Assembly: GCF_016865425.1 (NCBI RefSeq)
Contig: NZ_AP023355.1
Span: 3,532,198 to 3,596,197 of the forward strand
Length of the DNA: 64,000 nucleotides
Direction of reading: 5' to 3'
DNA from: Actinocatenispora thailandica
GTDB lineage: Bacteria > Actinomycetota > Actinomycetes > Mycobacteriales > Micromonosporaceae
Positions 8,012 through 17,590 of the stretch are shown here, one piece after another. Numbering within the stretch: the first letter of the stretch is position 1; each line of letters starts with the position of its first letter. Under the pieces are notes generated by a model. That model was not told the origin of the DNA and made no database searches. It was given only the letters and a program-made list of their open reading frames with translations. Made by a program: the position numbers and the translations under genes.

Positions 8012-9217
8012 ATGGCAGTCCGGAAGAGACTCGTGGCGCTCGCCGCCACCGGCGCGGTGCTGTTGGCCGGCGCGGCCCTCACCGCCACCACCTCGACCAT
8101 GGCCTCCGCGGCCGGCGGTCCGACCACGTTGCCGGCCAGTCAGTACACCCTGACCTCCGACTACCACAAGTACGACACGCTCGACTCCGCGCTGGTGAGC
8201 AAGCTCGGCACCGCCTCGGTCGACACGGTGATGAAGAACGCCAACCACACCCGCACCGGCATCACCGACTCCCTCGGCATCGCCGGCTACCAGACCGGGT
8301 TCCGGTTCGACTCCGGCGACAACTCCGACTGCACCAACTACCCGCAGGGCATCACCTCCAGCCGGGACGCGATCGGCACCGCGAACAGCGGCAACTACGA
8401 CGGCCACCAGCTGATCCTGGTCAGCTGGTACACCAAGGCCGGCTGCGGCGGATCCCAGGCCCGCAGCCGCATCACGCTGGTCGACTGGGACGCCACCTGG
8501 CCGAACAAGTACCGCAAGATCCTGCTGGTGGAGCCGGCCGGCACCGCCAGCACGCCGAACTTCACCGACATCCCGATCCATGCCGGCGGCGTCTCCTGGT
8601 ACGGCGACTACCTCTACGTCGCCGACACCGGGCACGGCATGCGGGTGTTCAACATGAAGAAGATCCTCAAGACCGACACCAGCGGCAGCTCCAGCGAGAT
8701 CGGTCGCCAGTCCGACGGCACCTACCACGCGCACAACTACGCCTACGTGCTACCGCAGGTCGGCACGATCACCTCGCACACCACCTCGGGCACCTCGCTG
8801 GTCTGGTCGACGATCTCGCTGGACCGGGTGAGCAGGTCGATCGTGATGACCGAGTACACCTGCGCCAGCTGCACGAACTACCCGCAGCGATCCCCGCGTG
8901 CGGTACGGTTCCCGTTCGCGTCGGGTGCCACCACGTTCGCCGCGACCACCACCGCGACCCAGGCGCTGCACCTGCCCTGGTACAACCTGAACGGAGTCGG
9001 CTCGCACAACGGGCGCTGGTGGTTCAACTCCTCGGGCGCGAAGAAGCTCTACTACTGGACCCCGTCGACCGGCTCGCACACCTACAACTGGGTCGGCGGT
9101 GGCGAGAGCCTCAGCTACTGGGAGGACGCGTCCGGGCCGGACCTGCTGTGGTCGCTGCAGGAACCCACCGGTCACCGCAACGTCTTCGCGGTCACCCAGG
9201 CGACCTACGGGCCCTGA
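8012..9217 (+). CDS. Large secreted protein of unknown function
   Basis: 401-aa protein. The ATG at 8012 is preferred over the GTG at 7994 because AAGGGG ends 7 bases before it. The N-terminus is a signal peptide (MAVRKRLVALAATGAVLL, cleavage probably near ASAA). The mature protein is rich in Tyr, Trp, Thr and Ser and has repeated strand-like stretches (ITLVDWDATWP, GGVSWYGDYLYVADTGHGM, YNWVGGGESLSYW), suggesting a beta-propeller or similar all-beta fold. The segment YVADTGHGMRVF resembles a propeller blade. Streptomyces and relatives carry homologous secreted proteins without assigned function. A GC hairpin follows the stop codon. Confidence 0.75.
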   Translation: MAVRKRLVALAATGAVLLAGAALTATTSTMASAAGGPTTLPASQYTLTSDYHKYDTLDSALVSKLGTASVDTVMKNANHTRTGITDSLGIAGYQTGFRFDSGDNSDCTNYPQGITSSRDAIGTANSGNYDGHQLILVSWYTKAGCGGSQARSRITLVDWDATWPNKYRKILLVEPAGTASTPNFTDIPIHAGGVSWYGDYLYVADTGHGMRVFNMKKILKTDTSGSSSEIGRQSDGTYHAHNYAYVLPQVGTITSHTTSGTSLVWSTISLDRVSRSIVMTEYTCASCTNYPQRSPRAVRFPFASGATTFAATTTATQALHLPWYNLNGVGSHNGRWWFNSSGAKKLYYWTPSTGSHTYNWVGGGESLSYWEDASGPDLLWSLQEPTGHRNVFAVTQATYGP

Positions 9218-9235
9218 CCGCCGCCGCGGCGAATC

Positions 9236-9264
9236 GGGCCGGGCCGGTGTCACCGGTCCGGCCC
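9236..9264 (+). terminator. GC hairpin after the secreted-protein gene
   Basis: Arms gggccgggccggt (9236-9248) and accggtccggccc (9252-9264) pair over 13 positions with one G-U and a 3-base loop, 18 bases after the stop codon. No T-run follows. Confidence 0.7.
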
Positions 9265-9304
9265 GGTGCTTCACTGGGATGCAGTCAACGTGAGAGGGGC
9301 GCCG

Positions 9305-10951
9305 ATGTCGGACACCGAGGCGGGGGCCGCGCGGATCATCACCGCGCGGCGCATCGCGACCGGCGACGGGACCGAGCCGGAGGCGTTCGTGGTGGCCGGC
9401 GAGTGGATCACGCAGACCGGACCGGTCGCCGCGCTGCGCGCGGCCCGGCCGGACGCGACGCTGATCGATCTCGGCGACGTCACCGTGGTTCCCGGCTTCA
9501 ACGACGCGCACAGCCATCCCACCGTGTGCGCCGAACAGCTGCTGCAGCTCGACCTCTCGCCGCAGCGGGTGCCCGACCGGGCGGCCATGCTCGCCGCGCT
9601 CGCGGAGCGGGCCGCCGGCACCCCGGCCGGCGAGTGGATCCTCGGATTCGGGGTGGACCCGGCGCGCAGCCTCGGCGGCGTCCCGCTGTCCCGGGACGAG
9701 CTGGACGCCGCCTGCCCGCGGCAGCCGGTGCTGGTGGTCGACGTGACGCTGCACGCCGGGGTGCTCAACACGGCCGGCCTGGCCCTCGCCGGGTACGAAC
9801 GGGCCGACGACGCGCCGGCCGGCGGCGAGCTGGGCCACGACGCGGCCGGCCGGCTGACCGGGGTGCTGGTCGACCAGGCGCTCTACGACGTCGCGTTCCC
9901 GGCGTTCACCCGGCGTGCGACGGTCGTGCCGCGGCCGGACCGGGCGGCGGCGCAGCGGGCGTTCGTCCGGTTCGCCGGGCGGTTGCACGCCGCCGGCATC
10001 ACCTCGGTGGGCGACGCGATGGTCGGCCCCGAGTCGTGGGCGACGCTGGCCGGGCTGGCGGCGACCGGGGAGCTGCCGCTGCGGGTCAACGCACTGGTCG
10101 GATACGAGCACTGGGAGTCGTTCCGGGCGATGGACCTGCCGGCGCCGGCACCGACCGACCGGTTGCGCATCGGCGGGGTGAAGGCGTTCGCGGACGGCGC
10201 GGTCAACGGCGGCGTGTGCTGGACCAAGCAGCCGGTTCCGGCGGCGACCGCGCCCGGCAGGCCGCGGATGTCGCCGGCGCAGCTGCGCCAGGTGGTCGCC
10301 GACGTGCACGAGCACGGCGGCACCATCGCGGTGCACGCCAACGGCGACCGGGCCATCGCCGAGGTGCTGGCCGCGATCGAGGCCGCACAGCGGCACCGGC
10401 CGCGGCCCGAGGTACGACACCGCGTCGAGCACGTCGCGATCGTGGACGACCAGATCGTCGCCGCGATGCGCGCGCTGCGGGTGGTGGCGGTGCCGTTCGG
10501 CCAGTACCCGGCGGCACACGGGGACAAGCTGCGGCGGTTCTACGACCCCGACCGGATCGAGCGGATGTTCGCGCACCGCACGCTGCTGGCCGCGGGTATC
10601 CCGGTGGCCGGCTCCTCCGACCACCCGTGCGGGCCCTACGAGCCGCTCTACGCCCTGCAGAGCCTGGTGACCCGCCGGGACCGGACCGGGGCGCCGTTCG
10701 GCGGCAGCCAGGCGATCACCGCCGAGCAGGCGCTGGCCGTGTACACCACCGGCTCCGCGTACGCGTCCGGGGAGGAGGCCACCAAGGGACGCATCGCGGC
10801 CGGCCAGCTCGCCGATTTCGTCGCGCTCGCCGAGGACCCGCGCGCCGTGCCGCCGGACCGGATCGGTGCCATCGAGGTGCTCGGCACTTGGCTCGGCGGC
10901 ACCCGGGTGTACCCGACGCCGGCCGCCCCGGCAGCGGCCCCACCGCGGTAG
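9305..10951 (+). CDS. YtcJ-like amidohydrolase
   Basis: 548-aa metal-dependent hydrolase of the amidohydrolase superfamily. Metal-binding marks are visible in order: GFNDAHSHPT (HxH), AFADGAVNGG in the central barrel, IAVHANGDRAIAEVL, VRHRVEHVAI and SSDHPCGPYEPL. An N-terminal beta-sandwich strand region (IITARRIATGDG) and a C-terminal one (GRIAAGQLADFVALAEDP) frame the barrel as in imidazolonepropionase and YtcJ. The ATG at 9305 follows GAGAGGGG. Substrates of YtcJ-type enzymes are poorly known; N-substituted formamide or amide hydrolysis is typical. Intracellular, with no signal peptide and no operon partner. Confidence 0.88.
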   Translation: MSDTEAGAARIITARRIATGDGTEPEAFVVAGEWITQTGPVAALRAARPDATLIDLGDVTVVPGFNDAHSHPTVCAEQLLQLDLSPQRVPDRAAMLAALAERAAGTPAGEWILGFGVDPARSLGGVPLSRDELDAACPRQPVLVVDVTLHAGVLNTAGLALAGYERADDAPAGGELGHDAAGRLTGVLVDQALYDVAFPAFTRRATVVPRPDRAAAQRAFVRFAGRLHAAGITSVGDAMVGPESWATLAGLAATGELPLRVNALVGYEHWESFRAMDLPAPAPTDRLRIGGVKAFADGAVNGGVCWTKQPVPAATAPGRPRMSPAQLRQVVADVHEHGGTIAVHANGDRAIAEVLAAIEAAQRHRPRPEVRHRVEHVAIVDDQIVAAMRALRVVAVPFGQYPAAHGDKLRRFYDPDRIERMFAHRTLLAAGIPVAGSSDHPCGPYEPLYALQSLVTRRDRTGAPFGGSQAITAEQALAVYTTGSAYASGEEATKGRIAAGQLADFVALAEDPRAVPPDRIGAIEVLGTWLGGTRVYPTPAAPAAAPPR

Positions 10952-11011
10952 CCGCCGGAGGTCCGGGGCCGCGCAGCACGGTGGCCGGGGCGGCGATCGG
11001 GAGGGGGCCGG

Positions 11012-12469
11012 TCAGGCGGCGGCGTCGAGCAGGTCGAGGGCGCTGTGCTGGCAGCCGTGGCCGGTCGGGCCGCGGCCGTCCCCGGCCCAGTGCGGGCCGT
11101 ACAGGTCCAGCGGGTCCCGGTCGTTCGCGTAGGCGGTGTCCGCCTGCCGGTGCAGGTAGTCGGCATACGGGTGGTCGGCCAGCACGCCGTCGAGGGCGCC
11201 CAGGCCGCGCACGTACGCGCCCTTGAACGACGGCCCGTCGCCCGCGCAGCTGTCCGCCTCGTTCGGGTCGCGCAGCGTCCCGCCCGGATTCAGGTCCGTC
11301 GAGCCGGTCGAGGCGTCGGCAAGGGTACGTGCCGTGTCCAGCACCGCGGTGTCGTCGGTGGCGCGGTACAGCTCGGCCAGGCCACCGAGGATCACGCCCT
11401 GGTTGTAGGTGTAGGTCGGGTGCCCGTCGTTGTGGCAGCCGGCGTCGAGCCCGTCGTTGATCAGGTGCGAGGAGTTGATCATGCCGGTGCCGGTGAACCA
11501 GCTCCACTCCTTTCGCGCCCGGTCGAGATAGGTGGTGTCGCCGCTGATCCGGTTGTGCAGTGCGGCGTTGAGCTCCAGGTACAGCTCGTTCGCGATGGCG
11601 TTCTTGTACCCGGTGTCGCTGGTCTTCCAGAGGACACCGCCGCCGCACAGGTCGGTCCAGTACCGCGCCATGTAGTCGGCGTCGGCGCGCGCGGTGGTCA
11701 GGTAGCGGGCGTCGCCGGTCAGGTCGTACGCGTCCAGCCAGGTCAGCCCCCACCAGCCGGTGTCGTCCACGTACTCGTTGGTGAAGTCGCCGCCCTGGGC
11801 CCCGACGTTCTTGTCGTAGGTGGTGGCGATCGCGTACTCGTAGCTGGGCATGCCGCTGACCCGGGCGTTGTCGATGATCGCGGTGAGCGCGTTCGCGGAG
11901 GTCCACCAGCCGTTGCCGCCGAACAGCCCGGTGTCCCGGTCGTACATCATCATCAGCCCGGTCGCCGCCGCGGTGCTGCGGCTCCACGCGTTCCAGTCCG
12001 ATCGGGCCCACGGGGTGCAGGCGATCGCCGAAGCGCCTGCGGCCTGGCCGCAGGCGCGCAGCGCGCCGACCCCGGCGTCGTTCCAGTCGTCCACGTTGTA
12101 CATCAGGGTGCGCCAGCCGCTGCGGCCGCTCGGCGTGACCGTGGCACCGAGCTTGCTGCCGGTCGACCAGCTCCGCCCGCCGTCGTACGAACGGTCCAGC
12201 CACACCTCGTCGCCGCCGGTGCCGCCGTCGATCGATGCCCAGCCCATCGCGTCGGTGTCGTCGACGTGCAGCCGGATGGTCCGGCCGGACAGGGTCGCGG
12301 CGACCGGGACCCGCTCCCTCGGTGCCAGTGCCGGGTCGCGCCCGTCGCAGTACTTGTTGCACACCGTCTGGTTCGCGGCCACCGCCGGCCCGGCGGCCGG
12401 TGCCACGGCCAGCGTGGCGCCGCAGGCGACCACCGCCAGGGCCCGGCACCACATCCGACGCACGTTCAT
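11012..12469 (-). CDS. Secreted GH76 alpha-1,6-mannanase-like glycosidase
   Basis: 485-aa exported protein with a strong SD (GGGAGG, 8 bases before the ATG at 12469) and a signal peptide ending near AVAANQT. Residues about 40-130 form an extra beta-rich region (LSGRTIRLHVDDTDAMGW). The rest is an (alpha/alpha)6 barrel with the GH76 catalytic pair in NEYVDDTGWWGLTWLDAY, plus the family segments YKNAIANELYLELNAAL and GHPTYTYNQGVILGGLAELY. GH76 enzymes cut alpha-1,6-mannan of fungal or mycobacterial walls. It diverges from a secreted protease, so the two may share a nutrient-scavenging role. Confidence 0.88.
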   Translation of the reverse strand: MNVRRMWCRALAVVACGATLAVAPAAGPAVAANQTVCNKYCDGRDPALAPRERVPVAATLSGRTIRLHVDDTDAMGWASIDGGTGGDEVWLDRSYDGGRSWSTGSKLGATVTPSGRSGWRTLMYNVDDWNDAGVGALRACGQAAGASAIACTPWARSDWNAWSRSTAAATGLMMMYDRDTGLFGGNGWWTSANALTAIIDNARVSGMPSYEYAIATTYDKNVGAQGGDFTNEYVDDTGWWGLTWLDAYDLTGDARYLTTARADADYMARYWTDLCGGGVLWKTSDTGYKNAIANELYLELNAALHNRISGDTTYLDRARKEWSWFTGTGMINSSHLINDGLDAGCHNDGHPTYTYNQGVILGGLAELYRATDDTAVLDTARTLADASTGSTDLNPGGTLRDPNEADSCAGDGPSFKGAYVRGLGALDGVLADHPYADYLHRQADTAYANDRDPLDLYGPHWAGDGRGPTGHGCQHSALDLLDAAA

Positions 12470-12684
12470 CGCGACCTCCCGTACCGTCGCCGCCGGGTGG
12501 GGCGCCCGACGTGTCGTGCCGCCCAGTGTGCCGTTCTGGGGCAAATGTCGCCTCGAAGGTTCGACGACGGTAAAGCGTGACTCGACTCGGCCACGAGCGC
12601 CGGCGCGGCGCTTGACCCGGTTCCCGGCCGGGAGTTGGCTGGCGGTCGTCTGTCCGGTTCCCGTGCCCTCAAGGAGGCACCCGT

Positions 12685-14670
12685 ATGGGAAGAACCGTGC
12701 GACCGGGGCGGCTGTTCGTCGGCACGCTCGTCGCCACCACCACACTCGGGCTCACCGTCCTGTCCGCCCCGGCCTGGGCCGGCGGCCGGCACCAGATCGC
12801 CGACAGCACCCCGCGCTGGTTGCCGCACGCGCGTGCCGTCGGTGCCACCCCGCAGACCAGCCGGGTCGATTTCGGCGTGCTGCTGACCATGCGGAACCGG
12901 GCCGGCGCCGTCGACACGCTGCGCGACGTGTCGGACCCGGCCAGCGCGCACTACGGCGACTGGCTGACCTCGGCGCAGTTCCGGTCCCGGTACGCGCCGG
13001 CGGCCTCCGACGTGTCCGCGGTGCGGTCCTGGCTCGCCGGCCAGGGTTTCCGGGTCGGCGACTCGCTCGGCGGCGGCATGTACGTGGAGGCCAGCGGTAC
13101 CGCGAAGCAGGTCGAGCGGGCGTTCGCGACGACCCTGAAGACGTACTCGTACCGCGGCGTGCGGGTGCGCTCCAACGACGGCGCGCTGTCGTTCCCGGCG
13201 GGCACCCCGGCGCAGGTCACCCGCGCGGTGGCCGGCGTGCTGGGCGTCGACCAGGGTTCCCAGCTGCACAAGCCGGCCGACGCGGCGCCCGGCCCGCCGG
13301 ACGGCGCCCGCTACGGCGTGCACGTCCAGCCCTGCTCGGACTACTTCGGGCAGCGCACCGCCACCGACCAGCCCGCCGCGTACGGGAAGCACCAGCCGTA
13401 CACGTCCTGCGGGTACGGGCCCCAGCAGTTGCAGTCCGCGTACGGGGAGAGCGCGTTGCTGCGCGCCGGCATCACCGGCCGCGGCGTCACCGTGGCGATC
13501 ACCGACGCCTACGCGGCGCCGACCATCTACGCCGACGCCCAGCAGTACAACAGGGTGCACCACCAGCCGCGGTTCCGGCCCGGCCAGTTCCGGCAGATCA
13601 CCCCGGGACCGGACGGCTACGACATGATCGCCGAGTGCGGCGGCAACGGCTGGTACGGCGAGGAGACCCTCGACGTCGAGGCGGTGCACGCGATGGCGCC
13701 GGGCGCGAACGTCGTGTACGTCGGGGCCAGGGACTGCGCGTCCGGTCTGGACGACGCCTGGGCGAAGACGATCGACGACCATGTCGCCGACGTCGTCACC
13801 AACTCGTGGACCGACGGCACCGACGACGTGTCGCTGCTCGGCCAGGACTACGTCGACTTCTACGACCAGTTCTCGCTGGAGGCGGCGCTGACCGGGATCA
13901 CGGTCAACTTCTCCTCCGGTGACGCCGGGGACCACACCGCCGGCGGTACCGAACCGGGCGCGAAGACGGTGGAGTTCCCGGCCGACGAGCCGTACGTGAC
14001 CGGCGTCGGCGGCACCAGCATCGGCATCGACGCGCACGGCCGGCGGATCTTCGAGCACGGCTGGCAGACCTCGTACGCCAACCTGTCCGGCGGCTCCTGG
14101 GGCGCGCTGCCCGGGCCGTACTCCTCCGGCGGTGGCGGCGGCACCAGCGTGCTGTTCGACCAGCCGTTCTACCAGCGGGACCGGGTACCGGCGGCGATCT
14201 CGGAGACGAACGGGGGCGCGCCGATGCGCGCGGTGCCGGACATCTCGATGGTCGGCGACCCGAACACCGGCATGGTGGTCGGCGAGACGCAGGTGTTCCC
14301 GGACGGCACCTACTTCGACCAGTACCGCATCGGTGGCACCAGCCTGTCCTCGCCGCTGCTGGCCGGCGTGGTGGCGATGGCCGACCAGCTCACCCGGCAC
14401 CCGCTGGGGTTCGTCAACCCGGCCTACTACCGGCTGCTGCACACCCCCGCGCTGTACGACGTGACCGCGCCGCGCGCCCCGCTCGCCGAGGTGCGCACCA
14501 ACCTGGTCGACGGCGTCGACACCACGGCGGGCAAGAGCTACCAGTTGCAGACGATCGACGTGCAGACCAGCACGATCCACAGCACCCGCGGCTACGACGC
14601 CGAGACCGGTGTCGGTACCCCGCAGGGGCCGCTGTTCTTCGCCGGCCTCGCCGTCACCGCACGGCACTGA
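12685..14670 (+). CDS. Secreted S53-family (sedolisin/kumamolisin) serine-carboxyl protease
   Basis: 661-aa preproprotein behind a canonical SD (AAGGAGG). A signal peptide ends near PAWAGG. Residues about 45-200 are the activation prodomain (DFGVLLTMRNRAGAVDTLRD). The catalytic domain shows Glu326 and Asp330 in GEETLDVE, the oxyanion Asp413 in SSGDAGD and the nucleophile Ser553 in GGTSLSSP, the expected sedolisin set. A C-terminal DxxxG-type calcium site is plausible in YDAETGVGTP. Such enzymes are secreted acid-tolerant endopeptidases that cut off their own prodomain. A hairpin terminator follows directly. Confidence 0.95.
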   Translation: MGRTVRPGRLFVGTLVATTTLGLTVLSAPAWAGGRHQIADSTPRWLPHARAVGATPQTSRVDFGVLLTMRNRAGAVDTLRDVSDPASAHYGDWLTSAQFRSRYAPAASDVSAVRSWLAGQGFRVGDSLGGGMYVEASGTAKQVERAFATTLKTYSYRGVRVRSNDGALSFPAGTPAQVTRAVAGVLGVDQGSQLHKPADAAPGPPDGARYGVHVQPCSDYFGQRTATDQPAAYGKHQPYTSCGYGPQQLQSAYGESALLRAGITGRGVTVAITDAYAAPTIYADAQQYNRVHHQPRFRPGQFRQITPGPDGYDMIAECGGNGWYGEETLDVEAVHAMAPGANVVYVGARDCASGLDDAWAKTIDDHVADVVTNSWTDGTDDVSLLGQDYVDFYDQFSLEAALTGITVNFSSGDAGDHTAGGTEPGAKTVEFPADEPYVTGVGGTSIGIDAHGRRIFEHGWQTSYANLSGGSWGALPGPYSSGGGGGTSVLFDQPFYQRDRVPAAISETNGGAPMRAVPDISMVGDPNTGMVVGETQVFPDGTYFDQYRIGGTSLSSPLLAGVVAMADQLTRHPLGFVNPAYYRLLHTPALYDVTAPRAPLAEVRTNLVDGVDTTAGKSYQLQTIDVQTSTIHSTRGYDAETGVGTPQGPLFFAGLAVTARH

Positions 14671-14676
14671 ACGGGT

Positions 14677-14705
14677 GGGTGGTCGGTCCCGGTGACCGGC
14701 CACCC
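14677..14705 (+). terminator. Hairpin terminator after the S53 protease
   Basis: Arms gggtggtcggtc (14677-14688) and gaccggccaccc (14694-14705) pair with one G-U around the loop ccggt, 7 bases after the protease stop. It separates the protease from the P450 gene. Confidence 0.75.
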
Positions 14706-14740
14706 GCGGTGCCCGGCGGCGGGCCGTAGGATCGGTGGTG

Positions 14741-15940
14741 ATGGATGATCCTTCGCCGTTCACCGAGACCACCGGTAGCGCGCGGTTCGCCGCGTACCGC
14801 GCGCTGACGGCCGACGGGCCGGTACGCCAGGTCACGCTGTTCACCGGCGTCCGGGTCTGGGTGGTCGCCGGGTACGACGAGGCCCGCGCGCTGCTGACCC
14901 ACCCCGGGGTGGTGCGTTCCACCGACGAGGTGCCGCACCGCGACGCGCTGCCGGCCGAGTTGGCCGCCGCGATGAACACCCACCTGCTGTCGGCCAACCC
15001 GCCGGAGCACACTCGGCTGCGCGCCCTGGTGTCGGCCGGCTTCACCCGCGGCCGGGTCGCCGAGCTGGCGCCGCGCATCGCCGGCCTCGCGGCCGATCTC
15101 GCCGACGCGATGGCCGCCGCCGACCCCGCCGGGTCGGTCGAGCTGGTGACCGAATACGCCTCTCCGCTGCCGGTCGCGGTGATCGCCGAGCTGGTCGGGG
15201 TGCCGGCAGTCGACCGGGACGCGTTCCGGCACTGGTCGTCGATCGTCAGCTACGGGGCCGTGTACCCGGCCGACGTGTGGATCGGCGCGACCCGGGAGAT
15301 GGTCGACTACCTGCGCGGCCTGATCGCCGCGAAGCAGGCCGCGCCGGCCGACGACCTGCTCTCCGCGCTGCTCGCGGTCCGCGCCGACGACGGCGACCGG
15401 CTGTCGGTCGACGAGCTGACCTCGATGGTGTTCCTGCTGCTCGCCGCCGGGCACGAGACGACCGCCCACCTGATCGGTACCGCGGTGTACCAACTGCTCA
15501 CCGCACCGGACCAGCTCGCGCTGCTGCGGGCGGAGCCGGACCGGCTGCCCGACGCGATCGAGGAGCTGCTGCGCCTCGACGGGCCGGTGCAGTCGACTAT
15601 CCCGGCGTGGACCACCACCGAGGTACGGCTGGGCGACACGACGATCCCGGCCGGTCAGGTGGTGCTCGCCGCGGTGCTCGCGGCCAACCGCGACCCCCGC
15701 CGCTACGCCGAGCCCGACCGGCTCGACCTGCACCGCGCACCGGCCCGGCATCTCGCGTTCGGCCACGGTATCCACCACTGCCTCGGCGCGCCGCTGGCCC
15801 GGCTGGAGGCCCGTATCGCGCTGCGCACCCTGCTCGACCGGTTCCCGCGGCTGCGGTTGGCCGACCCCGGCAGCGAACCGGAGCGGCATCCGGCGCTGCT
15901 GTTCAACGGCCTGCGCGCGCTCCCGGTCCGGCTGCACTGA
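14741..15940 (+). CDS. Cytochrome P450
   Basis: 399-aa bacterial class-I P450, a soluble haem monooxygenase that needs ferredoxin and reductase partners. The I-helix oxygen-activation motif is LLAAGHETT, the ExxR motif is in EELLRLDGPVQ, and the haem-binding loop is FGHGIHHCLGAPLAR with the axial cysteine. ATG at 14741 is preferred, with TAGGATCGG upstream; GTGs at 14735 and 14738 are alternatives. No ferredoxin or biosynthetic cluster flanks it, so the substrate cannot be inferred. It converges on the rhomboid-like gene with a 7-base gap. Confidence 0.95.
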   Translation: MDDPSPFTETTGSARFAAYRALTADGPVRQVTLFTGVRVWVVAGYDEARALLTHPGVVRSTDEVPHRDALPAELAAAMNTHLLSANPPEHTRLRALVSAGFTRGRVAELAPRIAGLAADLADAMAAADPAGSVELVTEYASPLPVAVIAELVGVPAVDRDAFRHWSSIVSYGAVYPADVWIGATREMVDYLRGLIAAKQAAPADDLLSALLAVRADDGDRLSVDELTSMVFLLLAAGHETTAHLIGTAVYQLLTAPDQLALLRAEPDRLPDAIEELLRLDGPVQSTIPAWTTTEVRLGDTTIPAGQVVLAAVLAANRDPRRYAEPDRLDLHRAPARHLAFGHGIHHCLGAPLARLEARIALRTLLDRFPRLRLADPGSEPERHPALLFNGLRALPVRLH

Positions 15941-15947
15941 GCGCCGC

Positions 15948-16727
15948 TCAACGCCGCCGGTCGTGCCGCACCGCGAGCCGGGCGGCGAGGTCGTCGATCG
16001 GCACCGGTGTCCGGCTGGGCCGGATCGCGAGCAGCAGCAACGCCATGCCCAGCCCGCACAGGGTGGCGAGCAGATGGCCCAGGTCCCAGATCGTGCGGTG
16101 CACCAGCACCGGCGTCAGCACCGCGAGCAGCATGACCACCGCGCCGGCGATCCGCAGCCAGCCGCGCAGCACCACCAGCGCCGCGGCGCAGCACCCGACC
16201 ATCACGTAGCTGACCCCGACGTCGGTGGACACCGCCAGCGAGCGCGGCGCCGCGCCGGTACGGATCGCGTGCAGCTCCACCACCGCGGTCAGCAGCGACC
16301 CGAGTACGTGCCCGGCGAGGCCGACGAGCACCAGCCGGGGCGTGCCGTACCGGCGCTCGGCGTACGCGACGACGACGGCGAACACCGCGAGGTAGCCGAC
16401 CAGCCCGGCGCCCCGGTCGGCGACCCACAGCCCGCTCGCCACCAGCACGCTGATCGGCTTGGCATGCAGGCGTACCAGGTTGGTGGACTGGATCGTGGTC
16501 AGCACGGTGATCAGTCGCGGCGGCGCGGCCCGCTGGACGAGCGTGGATGCGGTGAAGATCGCGCAGTAGCCGAACGTGGCGGGTGCGGTCAGCACCCAGG
16601 CGTGCAACCGGCCGGTCCACCGGCCGAGCCGTCGCACCATTCGCTCGGCCGGCGCAGCGACGCGCGCCACCGCGCGCAGCAGGTACCAGAGGATCGTGAC
16701 GGCGACGAGCACCGCGACCGTGACCAT
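15948..16727 (-). CDS. Rhomboid-like integral membrane protein
   Basis: 259-aa protein with about six to seven hydrophobic segments and a basic N-terminal loop (ERMVRRLGRWTGRLHAW). Several features recall rhomboid intramembrane proteases: GHVLGSLLTAVVEL, then TDVGVSYVMVGCCAA with serine in a GxSx context, and a late-helix histidine in WDLGHLLATLCG. The canonical GxSG is GVSY here, so proteolytic activity is uncertain; actinobacteria have a rhomboid-like family of this kind. Stand-alone gene on the minus strand, convergent with the P450. Confidence 0.6.
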   Translation of the reverse strand: MVTVAVLVAVTILWYLLRAVARVAAPAERMVRRLGRWTGRLHAWVLTAPATFGYCAIFTASTLVQRAAPPRLITVLTTIQSTNLVRLHAKPISVLVASGLWVADRGAGLVGYLAVFAVVVAYAERRYGTPRLVLVGLAGHVLGSLLTAVVELHAIRTGAAPRSLAVSTDVGVSYVMVGCCAAALVVLRGWLRIAGAVVMLLAVLTPVLVHRTIWDLGHLLATLCGLGMALLLLAIRPSRTPVPIDDLAARLAVRHDRRR

Positions 16728-16969
16728 TCACCCAGTCTGGCCGCCGGGGCGCCGGGCCGGTGCGGATTCGCCCACGGCCACGATCCGGGCCGCCCGGGCC
16801 AGGCCCAGCCTGACGCACCCACCCCGGCACGGCCCGGACGCACGTCAGCCGGCGCGGCCCGGACGCACCACCCGGAGCGGCGTGGATGCACCTACCCGGC
16901 GCCGAGCCGCGCTGCGCGCCGGCCCGGCGCCGGGACAGGACCGCGCCGGCTCGACGCCGACGCGGGTGG

Positions 16970-17500
16970 TCAGCCGGCCGCCGGTGCGCTCTGCGCCCGC
17001 GCCGCGGCCTGGGCGCGCTGCGCAACGTCGCGCAGGTGCTGCTCGGCCTCGGTGCTCAGCGAGGTGTGCAGGATCTTGCCGCCGAACTGGTACTGGGCGA
17101 GTTCGCCGGCGACCTTGTCGATCGTCACCTGGTCGACCAGCACGAACAGCGCCGCGGTCCCGGGGCGCAGCTCCGAGCCGACGTTCTTCATGAAGCTGTC
17201 GTCGACCCCGACGTCGGTGAACTTGCCGGCCACCGCGCCGCCGGCCGCGCCCAGTGCCATGCCCAAAAACGGCGCGAAGAACAGCAGCCCGATCAGGCCG
17301 CCCCACAGCGCGCCGCCGGCCGCGCCGGCACCGGTCAGGTTGCGCCCCTGGTGCAGCTTGACCTTGCCGTCGGGTTGCGCCTCCACGATGGCCGCGTCCC
17401 GGATCGAGATCAGCCCCTGTTTCTGCAGCTCGAACAGCTTGTCCCGAGCCTGTTCCGCGGTGCCCACGTCACGGTAGGCGATTGCCGCCAGATCACTCAT
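16970..17500 (-). CDS. DUF1269 family membrane protein
   Basis: 176-aa protein preceded by GGGGGGA. The N-terminal 60 residues form an alpha/beta domain (AIAYRDVGTAEQARDKLFELQ), followed by a glycine-rich hydrophobic hairpin (GGALWGGLIGLLFFAPFLGMA) and then LRPGTAALFVLVDQV with a C-terminal alanine-rich helix. This is the standard DUF1269 layout. The glycine-zipper-like segment suggests membrane insertion. The family is widespread in actinobacteria and often stress-associated, but no molecular role is established. It is upstream of kdpE on the same strand after kdpDE's own start, so not part of that operon. Confidence 0.88.
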   Translation of the reverse strand: MSDLAAIAYRDVGTAEQARDKLFELQKQGLISIRDAAIVEAQPDGKVKLHQGRNLTGAGAAGGALWGGLIGLLFFAPFLGMALGAAGGAVAGKFTDVGVDDSFMKNVGSELRPGTAALFVLVDQVTIDKVAGELAQYQFGGKILHTSLSTEAEQHLRDVAQRAQAAARAQSAPAAG

Positions 17501-17590
17501 TCGTCCCCCCGGATACGTCGTGACCGACGCGTCGATCCTAGGGCGGCGGACCCGCCGACAGATCGATACGGGGAAATCCGGGTGCGCCGG